Translations under genes and position numbers: made by a program | The notes under the pieces: model-generated | The model's database searches: none | What the model was told of the DNA's origin: nothing | Seen by the model: the letters and a program-made list of their open reading frames with translations, nothing else | From: Komagataeibacter xylinus | GTDB taxonomy: Bacteria > Pseudomonadota > Alphaproteobacteria > Acetobacterales > Acetobacteraceae | NCBI RefSeq assembly: GCF_009834365.1 | Contig: NZ_CP041348.1 | Coordinates: 2,827,001-2,891,000, forward strand | Direction of reading: 5' to 3' | DNA length: 64,000 nucleotides | Shown: positions 58,669 through 64,000 of the stretch, piece by piece | Layout of the letters: every line of letters begins with the position of its first letter | Position numbering within the stretch: position 1 is the stretch's first letter

Positions 58669-60308
58669 CAGGCCGCCTCCTCCTGCTGTCCGCCCTTGCA
58701 CGTCCATGGGGTCATAGCCGGACCAGGCGCACCAAAATGCACGGGCTGCCAATCGGGGGCGCGACCAACCAGCCAGCGGCGCAGGTCGGCCACCTTGGCG
58801 GGGGGCTTTTCATCGCGCGGGGCATAGTCGCGGGCTATTTCCCTAAGCGTACTGCCGCTCACGAAAGCCAGCATTTCCGGCGTGTCCAGCTCGGGCATTG
58901 CGGCATCGGCATTGATCAGCGCGCCGATATATTCCGGCGCGTTCCAATAGTATTCACTCTTCCATGAGGATGTCTGCCGATGGGCAGGCACGATTGTCAT
59001 GGTCTGGGCCAGCATCTCGCCCGCCAGTTCGGCCATGCGCTCAAAACCAAGGCTGGGTAGGTCACCCTCGGGCGTGACCAGGGCCGCGAGCATGTCCCAG
59101 CTGACGCCCGTGCGTGTCGCATACCCGATCAGCAGGGCATGGAATGCATCTTCAGGCGTCATGCGCAGCGGATTGCGCAGGGCATCATGCAGTGCAGCGG
59201 TGCGGATGCTGGCCAGCATATCCTGACCGGCCTTGGTGATCTGTGGTTCCTCTGCCGGGGTTTCCTCGGGCTCGACGGCATGGACCGGGTCGGCATCGGC
59301 ACCCTTGGCCTCGATCACCTCATCATCCGTCTCGCCCGGCACCTCGGCCGCCACGGCCTTGAACGGCTTGATGATCACGCTCACCACCTTGCAGGCATCA
59401 TGGTGGTGGTTGACCGGCACAATGGCATAGGCCCGCTTGTGGCGGCTGCGCCTGGTCAGCACCTTGTCAGCCCCGCCGGAGCTGTCAGCATACACCCAGC
59501 CTCTGGGCAGCTGTGGCAGCAGGGTGGTGCTGTTGTAGTCCACCAGCAGCGCGGGTTCGTCGCCGGTCTGGATAAGTTCCTCAACCGCACCGCGCTGCGC
59601 TGCCATGAAGTTCACCACGTCGGTCGTGGTGAACTGGTCTGGCGATCCGGGCTCTGCAAACAGATCCTCGTCAAACACGATGCCCGAGGCCTCAACGTCA
59701 AACAGGGCACGCTCGCGTGGGATACGACGGGTGATGCACTCTGCCGCGACGCTGTTCCATTGAACAGCGTCACCATGATAAACATGGCGCTTTAGCGCCG
59801 CTATCTGCACCTCATGCGGCGCCTGCGCGATCTCGCCCAGCGTGCGCCAGGTCGGCAGGCTGCGGCCCGTCAGGGCATCAAGCACGTCCGGCGCCAGCCG
59901 GCCCAGCTTGCATATCTGCCCCACCTGTCGATCAGTCATGCCCAGTGCCGCTCCGGCCTTCTGAACCGTGTAGCCGTCCTGCACCATGCGCTCGATGTGG
60001 CGCCACTGGTCCACCGGGTCGACCGGTACGCGCTGGATGTTCTCGGCCGCCTGGGCCGCCTCGGCCTCGACCTCACTCAACAGGTGAACGATGGCCGGTA
60101 TATCGGTCAGCCCTGCTCTCCGCGCCGCGTTAAGCCTGCGGTAGCCTGCAATTAAAATGTAGCCGCCGTCCGGGTCAGGCCGCACCACGACCGGCTGCAG
60201 CACGCCCAGCGTGCGGATGGAGCCGGTCAGCGCTTCCATGGCCTCGGCCGTCGGCGGCACTTGGCGCATGTTGCCGTTTTCGTGGATGTCATCAATGGCA
60301 ACCATCAT
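58668..60308 (-). CDS. ParB/Spo0J-domain protein
   Basis: 546 residues. The N-terminal ParB domain shows MEALTGSIRTLGVLQPVVVRPD, the CTP-loop-like AGYRRLNAARRAG near residues 54-66, and box III AAENIQRVPVDPVDQWRHI near 86-104. A helix-turn-helix follows (TVQKAGAALGMTDRQVGQICKLGRL). The large C-terminal part (about 220-546) is unlike chromosomal ParB and contains TEETP-type acidic linkers and a helical end. Phage ParB-like proteins may partition a plasmid-like prophage, act as nucleases or modulate transcription; which applies is unknown. The start overlaps the upstream stop as ATGA. No parA or parS was recognised nearby. Confidence 0.82.
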   Translation of the reverse strand: MMVAIDDIHENGNMRQVPPTAEAMEALTGSIRTLGVLQPVVVRPDPDGGYILIAGYRRLNAARRAGLTDIPAIVHLLSEVEAEAAQAAENIQRVPVDPVDQWRHIERMVQDGYTVQKAGAALGMTDRQVGQICKLGRLAPDVLDALTGRSLPTWRTLGEIAQAPHEVQIAALKRHVYHGDAVQWNSVAAECITRRIPRERALFDVEASGIVFDEDLFAEPGSPDQFTTTDVVNFMAAQRGAVEELIQTGDEPALLVDYNSTTLLPQLPRGWVYADSSGGADKVLTRRSRHKRAYAIVPVNHHHDACKVVSVIIKPFKAVAAEVPGETDDEVIEAKGADADPVHAVEPEETPAEEPQITKAGQDMLASIRTAALHDALRNPLRMTPEDAFHALLIGYATRTGVSWDMLAALVTPEGDLPSLGFERMAELAGEMLAQTMTIVPAHRQTSSWKSEYYWNAPEYIGALINADAAMPELDTPEMLAFVSGSTLREIARDYAPRDEKPPAKVADLRRWLVGRAPDWQPVHFGAPGPAMTPWTCKGGQQEEAA

Positions 60309-60550
60309 GATACTTTCCCCCGGAAAGGGATCGAGACCATGGTGGTGGCACCCAGCAGGATGTCCTCCACCAGCTTGCGGCAGGTGTCAGCCTCCTTGAA
60401 GCATTTCAGGGCCGTGTCGGTCGCGCCCTGCTCCAGCTGGCGGCGGCCGTAGCTGTCCAGGTTGCGGGCGTTGACCTGATACAGGCGGGCCGCCGTAGCC
60501 TGATCGGGTGACAGGCGCGCGCACAGTTCATCAGCATTAATGATGTTCAT
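60305..60550 (-). CDS. Small phage protein, unknown
   Basis: 81 residues starting MNIINADELCARLSPDQATAARLYQVNARNLDSYGRRQLEQG, an all-helical soluble protein. It overlaps the ParB-like gene by four bases and the preceding gene by 14. No family recognised. Confidence 0.6.
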   Translation of the reverse strand: MNIINADELCARLSPDQATAARLYQVNARNLDSYGRRQLEQGATDTALKCFKEADTCRKLVEDILLGATTMVSIPFRGKVS

Positions 60551-60800
60551 GGGTTTTCCCGTGATTGGGTCGGAAGGAAATCGGGCGTGGCAGCGCCACG
60601 CGACGTGGGGCTTCGGCGATCAGCTGGTCATGCAGCGCGATGGCCTGGCGCGCGGCCTCGGTGTCGCCCGAAACAGTGAGGCTGGCTGCAAGCTCACGAT
60701 AGGCATCTGCCGTGATCAGCAGCGTATCGGCCGAGAACCGGCGCGAGGTCAGCATCAGCCGGGTCAGGCGCCGGTAGCACGATGGCAGGCGGCCCTTCAT
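60537..60800 (-). CDS. Small basic phage protein, unknown
   Basis: 87 residues starting MKGRLPSCYRRLTRLMLTSRRFSADTLLITADAYRELAASL, with tandem helices resembling a TPR pair (AYRELAASLTVSGDTEAARQAIALHDQLI). The ATG overlaps the stop of the gene upstream (ATGA), fixing the start. No family recognised. Confidence 0.6.
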   Translation of the reverse strand: MKGRLPSCYRRLTRLMLTSRRFSADTLLITADAYRELAASLTVSGDTEAARQAIALHDQLIAEAPRRVALPRPISFRPNHGKTHEHH

Positions 60801-61219
60801 ATCCGGTAGCCTCGGGCGCAGACGGGCGGTATTGCGTGCTGGTGCAGGCTGGGCGTTTCGACGATCAGGCCGCCCCCAAGCCACGCAAAGAACAGCACAA
60901 GCGCAGTATAGGACAGGGCCAGAAACAGAAAGACGGCAGGTAAAGCGATGCCATTGGCATCTGGCCCCTTATCAACCTTGAACTGGGTAAATATCGGCAA
61001 TCGTTTCTTCATCTGATCGCCCTTCTCATGCCTTGTAGGCTCTGGATCGGGGGCCGCTGGCCGCTCACGTTTCTTCGGATCATCGCCAACAATGATGCGA
61101 TTGGGCTCCGTCGGCGGCTCACTTTCGGTATGAGGCGGTATTGGCCCATAGAAGAACCCTCTGCCCTCGGACGGCTTTTGGGGTGGATTAGGCCGCGGTG
61201 GAGAGGATGCTTTAACCAT
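60797..61219 (-). CDS. Proline-rich phage membrane protein
   Basis: 140 residues starting MVKASSPPRPNPPQKPSEG. A cytoplasmic, Pro/Glu/Arg-rich N-terminal half of about 85 residues is followed by one strong transmembrane helix (ALPAVFLFLALSYTALVLFFAW). The start at 61219 overlaps the preceding gene by 8 bases; the much longer in-frame extension upstream reads like translated neighbour sequence. Function unknown. Confidence 0.58.
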   Translation of the reverse strand: MVKASSPPRPNPPQKPSEGRGFFYGPIPPHTESEPPTEPNRIIVGDDPKKRERPAAPDPEPTRHEKGDQMKKRLPIFTQFKVDKGPDANGIALPAVFLFLALSYTALVLFFAWLGGGLIVETPSLHQHAIPPVCARGYRI

Positions 61220-61472
61220 TGGTCTTGGCCCCTGTGCATGTAGCTGGCGGGGCAGCTTTTTCAGATGGGTTGACACGCATCTCAATCCCGAACCAGACCA
61301 GCAGCACAATCCAAGAAACAGCGGACAATACGAACAGCCATCCAGGCGGCGCGTGGCCAATGTCATGCCGCACTGGCGGCGGCATCGTTGGGGGTGGTGG
61401 CGGCGACAATGGTAAACTCTCGGCCGTTGGCCGCCGTAGCGCGTCCCGCGCATACATGGAGGGCTTAACCAT
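61212..61472 (-). CDS. Proline-rich phage membrane protein
   Basis: 86 residues starting MVKPSMYARDALRRPTAESL, with a stretch of eight Pro residues near 30 (PPPPPTMPPP) and a C-terminal transmembrane helix (PGWLFVLSAVSWIVLLVWFG). It shares the Pro-rich plus single-helix plan with the next gene, so the two may act together in the membrane. Overlaps both neighbours by 8 bases. Confidence 0.58.
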   Translation of the reverse strand: MVKPSMYARDALRRPTAESLPLSPPPPPTMPPPVRHDIGHAPPGWLFVLSAVSWIVLLVWFGIEMRVNPSEKAAPPATCTGAKTNG

Positions 61473-61794
61473 GCTGGCCACGCCCCTGCGCTTTGATGCG
61501 GGCCATCTGTTGCTGGAGCTTGGCTGCCATCTCGCACGCACCGATCAGGAAATTACCAGCCATGTCGAAATCGATTCCGACGACTAGACCAGCAGCCGGC
61601 CCGCACCTGCTACGCGCGCCAAAGTGGTGCCGCAACCAGCTATCATCGCCATGAAACGGCCCGTTAAGCAGATCATGTGAGATCATCTGCTGTTCGGTCA
61701 TGCGCCAGGCTATTCCCTTGGCGTCTTTAATCAGGAATTTTCCCTTGTCAGAGCCTGACGGCACAACGGGACATGATGTGAGAATATTAGGCAC
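61465..61794 (-). CDS. Phage hypothetical protein, first gene of the leftward operon
   Basis: 109 residues starting MPNILTSCPVVPSGSDKGKFLIKDAKGIAWRMTEQQMISHDLLNG, ending in a charged helix (ACEMAAKLQQQMARIKAQG). No known domain. It opens the compact leftward operon that runs to the AlpA gene. A large palindrome and a repressor-type site lie in the 80 bases before it, so its promoter is likely under prophage repressor control. Confidence 0.6.
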   Translation of the reverse strand: MPNILTSCPVVPSGSDKGKFLIKDAKGIAWRMTEQQMISHDLLNGPFHGDDSWLRHHFGARSRCGPAAGLVVGIDFDMAGNFLIGACEMAAKLQQQMARIKAQGRGQHG

Positions 61795-61828
61795 GCCGGC
61801 CCTCCATCGCTGGTGACGATGGAGAATG

Positions 61829-61854
61829 TGTAAGCAGTGCTTTAACTGCTTACA
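61829..61854. promoter_or_regulatory. 26-bp palindrome upstream of the prophage leftward operon
   Basis: TGTAAGCAGT and ACTGCTTACA are perfect 10-bp inverted arms around GCTTTA. It lies 35-60 bases before the first gene of the leftward operon and has no U-run, so it is an operator candidate rather than a terminator. Confidence 0.65.
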
Positions 61855-61860
61855 AGCGAA

Positions 61861-61882
61861 AAGTGAAAGCTATGCTTTAATT
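61861..61882. promoter_or_regulatory. Repressor-site candidate A (leftward promoter)
   Basis: AAGTGAAAGCTATGCTTTAATT matches site B before the Cro-like gene at 17 of 22 positions. The shared core is AAGTGAAAG-N4-GCTTT-(A/C)-ATT, roughly TGAAAG...CTTTCA in inverted form. Confidence 0.5.
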
Positions 61883-62284
61883 TCCACTTTCGATGGCTGG
61901 AATGCCTGTGCCCAGATCCGCTGGCATGTACCACAGAGGCGGTATATCTGCCCCTGTGTCGGTCGCCCATGCCTGGACCGTGCCGTCCTGAACCCAGCCA
62001 ACCTTCAGCCTTTGTCCTGCTGGAACGGCGCCGCATTGCAGGCGTGCTATGCGGGCCTCCCAGTCCGGGCGCTGGCGGAATGCGGCGATGCGTTTTTCCA
62101 GTGCCAGGCGCATCCCTGTATTGCTGCAGCCGATCGCGGGATTGTGCTGGGTGTAGACGATCTCACCACGCCTGAAACCATCGCCTTCCGTGGCTGCCCC
62201 GTAGCCGTTCCCCACGGGCGCTGCATATGCGCTGGCGGCAAGGATGACAGTGAGGGCGGAACAGAGCGCAGCAGACCTGACCAT
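61877..62284 (-). CDS. Exported phage-encoded protein
   Basis: 135 residues with a signal peptide (MVRSAALCSALTVILAASAYA) and a mature part containing two cysteines (GCSNTG and LQCGAV) and ERRIAAFRQRPDWEARIARLQCG-like helix. The ATG overlaps the repressor stop (TAATG), so it is made together with the repressor in the lysogen. This points to a lysogenic conversion or superinfection role in the envelope. No family recognised. Confidence 0.68.
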   Translation of the reverse strand: MVRSAALCSALTVILAASAYAAPVGNGYGAATEGDGFRRGEIVYTQHNPAIGCSNTGMRLALEKRIAAFRQRPDWEARIARLQCGAVPAGQRLKVGWVQDGTVQAWATDTGADIPPLWYMPADLGTGIPAIESGN

Positions 62285-62955
62285 TACTTCCAGTCCCATT
62301 TCCCCACGACACGGCCGCCTATCGAGATATCCTCAAGCAGGCATTCATATGAGGCATAGCTGGGGTTGATGCTGCTGATCATGACGGCCGGCGGCGTGCG
62401 CCCCAGCAAGACCTCGATGCGCTTGAGCACAAGGCCAAAGCCATCCCACAGCACATAGATTCCCGGCGGCGTCGGGCCGCGCTGGGAGATATCAACCAGA
62501 ACCTTATCGCCCGCCATGTAGTCGGGCTGCATGCTGTCGCCCCTGATTTCCAGCAGGCGCAGATGGTCCGTATTCCTGATCAGACGCCCGAAAAAGCCAG
62601 CCGGCAACACCCATTCCGTCAGCACGATATGGTCGCCGTTACCATCGAGAGGCGGCATGCCCCCACCACTGCCGGCCTGCGGGGTCGCCGCCAGTTCCGG
62701 GATGATAATGGTGGGGCCATCCTGTGGCTCGACGCATCTGATTGGTGGAGAAGCATCCGAGGTATCAGCGAATAGCTCATCCATCGAGACGCCCAACACC
62801 TCCAGCAGCCGCTGCGTCCGCGCGTGCGTGGGGTGCGTGCCGCGCTTCAGCCACTGATTTACCGCCTGTGACGATATATCCAGCTGCCGGGCCAGTTCCG
62901 ACTGGTCGATGCCACGGGCTTCCATGAGTCGGGCAAGGTTCTGTGCGAAAGACAT
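62284..62955 (-). CDS. Prophage repressor, XRE HTH plus S24 peptidase (CI/LexA-like)
   Basis: 223 residues. The helix-turn-helix is QSELARQLDISSQAVNQWLKRGTHP (about residues 18-42). A linker with the Ala94-Gly95 cleavage site (TPQAGSG) follows, then the S24 domain with the catalytic Ser141 (GDSMQP) and Lys178. The protein should repress early promoters and cleave itself after RecA activation, giving SOS induction. It is divergent from the Cro-like gene, the classic lambda-type switch, with repressor-site candidate B between them. Confidence 0.92.
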   Translation of the reverse strand: MSFAQNLARLMEARGIDQSELARQLDISSQAVNQWLKRGTHPTHARTQRLLEVLGVSMDELFADTSDASPPIRCVEPQDGPTIIIPELAATPQAGSGGGMPPLDGNGDHIVLTEWVLPAGFFGRLIRNTDHLRLLEIRGDSMQPDYMAGDKVLVDISQRGPTPPGIYVLWDGFGLVLKRIEVLLGRTPPAVMISSINPSYASYECLLEDISIGGRVVGKWDWK

Positions 62956-63010
62956 GCTTTAGTTTATCCCCCTTCCCGCTTTTAATCCCTACAAGAGTTG
63001 CTTGCATTGA

Positions 63011-63032
63011 AAGTGAAAGTGTGGCTTTCATT
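63011..63032. promoter_or_regulatory. Repressor-site candidate B (Cro promoter)
   Basis: AAGTGAAAGTGTGGCTTTCATT, with TGAAAG and CTTTCA as perfect inverted arms. It matches site A at 61861-61882 in 17 of 22 positions and lies just before the Cro-like start at 63037. Confidence 0.5.
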
Positions 63033-63036
63033 CGGC

Positions 63037-63264
63037 ATGGAAAACAGCAGTCTCCCTGAAATCATCAAGCGCGCCGGCGGCCGTCGGGCCATTGCCCGCG
63101 CGCTGGGCATGACCGAACAGGCTGTCGGTCAGTGGAAGCAGGTTCCGCCGCGCTGGGTGGTGGATGTTGCTGCAATGGCCGGGATGTCGCCTACGGAAAT
63201 CCGGCCCGATGTCTTTCGCGATCCTCTTCCTCAAGTAATGCAATCGATTGGAATAACAGCATGA
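63037..63264 (+). CDS. Cro/YdaS-like transcriptional regulator
   Basis: 75 residues starting MENSSLPEIIKRAGGRRAIARALGMTEQAVGQWKQVPPRW, a helix-turn-helix of the YdaS/Cro type that begins the rightward early operon. WVVDVAAMAGMSPTEIRPDVF follows the usual Cro extension. The stop overlaps the next ATG (ATGA). Confidence 0.85.
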   Translation: MENSSLPEIIKRAGGRRAIARALGMTEQAVGQWKQVPPRWVVDVAAMAGMSPTEIRPDVFRDPLPQVMQSIGITA

Positions 63265-63557
63265 ATGAAAACCAATACTGTGATGGGCATGCTATGGCGC
63301 CGAACGTTTCCACACAGGAAAGCATTCGCAATGCTGAAGCCCAGATCGCAAAAGGCCGAGCCGATCTGGAGCGGGCAAAAGTCAAGGAACTCAATGAGAA
63401 ACTGCAGGAGGTCCAGATTCTCCGTCGTGCCATTGGCTGTCCGGCTACCGTCTACGTATTGAATGGGGACGGCGTTGCTTTGGTTGAGGTCGATAAGGGT
63501 GCCGCCATCTGCACCTTTGAGCAGACAGCTCTCATGCTGCGCCGCGAAAACGGCTGA
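63261..63557 (+). CDS. Prophage early protein, unknown
   Basis: 98 residues starting MNENQYCDGHAMAPNVSTQESIRNAEAQIAKGRADLERAK, a charged helix in the middle (residues about 20-50) and a small beta end (ATVYVLNGDGVALVEVDKG). Translationally coupled to the Cro-like gene. No family recognised. Confidence 0.65.
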   Translation: MNENQYCDGHAMAPNVSTQESIRNAEAQIAKGRADLERAKVKELNEKLQEVQILRRAIGCPATVYVLNGDGVALVEVDKGAAICTFEQTALMLRRENG

Positions 63558-63716
63558 CCATGAACTGCGGCGCGCCTTGTATTGGTAAAATGACGCCGGA
63601 TGCGCGAACGGTCTCCCCAGTCCGTTGCGCACCCTTGGGCGTGTCGTGTGCTGTCTCCCTCCCTGTCCAGTTCTCCGTCACCAACATTGTGGAGACTGAC
63701 AGAGAGGACACCCAAG

Positions 63717-64000
63717 ATGTTGGGTATTTCACCCACGCGCGCGGGTATTTCACCCAAGGCCAGCATGGAGGCAGGCGGCATGTCCGGTAGCACCATGACC
63801 GAGCAGTTCCAGAACACCGTGTGCGGCGAGATTGAAAGCCGCCGTGGCCATGGCCTGAAAGCGGCCTTTGTCGAGGTCGCGCGCCTGTTCGGCCTGACCG
63901 AGCGACGCGTGCGCGCCTGTTGGCACCACGAAATCCGCCGCGTGTCGGTGGATGAATGGGAGGTCGTTCGCGCCCGGCACCGCCAGTTGCTCCAGCAGCG
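63717..64000 (+). CDS. Prophage HTH protein, N-terminal part
   Basis: The frame opens at an ATG at 63717 with AGAGAGGA as ribosome site and runs off the right edge. After a short leader it contains GHGLKAAFVEVARLFGLTERRVRACWHHEIRRVSVDEW, a helix-turn-helix of the kind found in phage early genes. Role in replication or regulation cannot be told from the visible part. Confidence 0.5.
   Translation, partial: MLGISPTRAGISPKASMEAGGMSGSTMTEQFQNTVCGEIESRRGHGLKAAFVEVARLFGLTERRVRACWHHEIRRVSVDEWEVVRARHRQLLQQ

Noticed and set aside
63722..63756. Tandem GGGTATTTCACCCA units, considered as a CRISPR or iteron seed
   Set aside because: There are only two copies, 21 bases apart, inside the start of a reading frame. 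They simply encode a repeated Gly-Ile-Ser-Pro.
63560..63790. 76-codon frame following the early gene
   Set aside because: It has no ribosome site and irregular composition, and it overlaps the better-supported HTH gene starting at 63717 in another frame.
1..64000. CRISPR arrays, tRNA and rRNA genes
   Set aside because: No regularly spaced repeats and no cloverleaf or rRNA sequence were seen anywhere in the window by eye.

Overview
The window looks like chromosomal DNA of a cellulose-producing acetic acid bacterium, most likely Komagataeibacter (formerly Gluconacetobacter). The main reason is the gene order fused bcsAB, bcsX, bcsY, bcsC at 14.9-25.5 kb, which is the layout I know as the type II cellulose synthase operon of that genus. 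A hopanoid-type B12/radical SAM methylase, overall high GC and a T/A-rich dispersed repeat fit the same group. Identifications rest on reading motifs; no database search was run.

Host part (1-38.3 kb). The left edge holds a cut-off PAS sensor gene coupled to an unrecognised protein, then a serine-recombinase-like protein that lacks catalytic residues, and an MFS remnant. At 2.4-5.2 kb is a small plus-strand set: an SDR resembling E. coli BdcA, a TetR regulator, a second SDR and an SRPBCC protein. A periplasmic methyltransferase, a DEAD-box RNA helicase and the B12/radical SAM protein follow. From 10.5 to 25.5 kb everything runs leftward: bcsAB, bcsX, bcsY, bcsC, an exported SGNH hydrolase, then DUF1800 and DUF1501 exported proteins. 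The gap upstream of bcsAB holds two near-identical operator-like palindromes and a leader hairpin, and a TetR gene faces away on the far side. Next come a second TetR gene, a Rieske oxygenase with its reductase and a divergent LysR regulator, a sulfurtransferase, a third SDR, a very His-rich secreted protein, and transporters (MFS, MgtC, EamA).

Prophage 1 (about 38.4-56.5 kb) is a contractile-tailed phage late region read leftward. It runs from a portal C-terminal remnant and scaffold through major capsid, connectors, tail sheath, tube, frameshifted chaperones, a short tape-measure candidate and baseplate proteins to tail fibre, lysis genes and small membrane and lipoproteins. Several intrinsic-terminator hairpins sit directly upstream of individual late genes. 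An AT-rich cargo gene lies next to the capsid gene.

Prophage 2 (about 56.5 kb to beyond the right edge) starts with a P4-type integrase right next to the truncated portal. A tightly overlapping leftward operon follows (AlpA-like, small membrane proteins, ParB-like, unknowns), then an S24/CI-type repressor divergent from a Cro-like gene, then rightward early genes that run off the window. The simplest reading is that element 2 inserted into, or recombined with, the head end of prophage 1.
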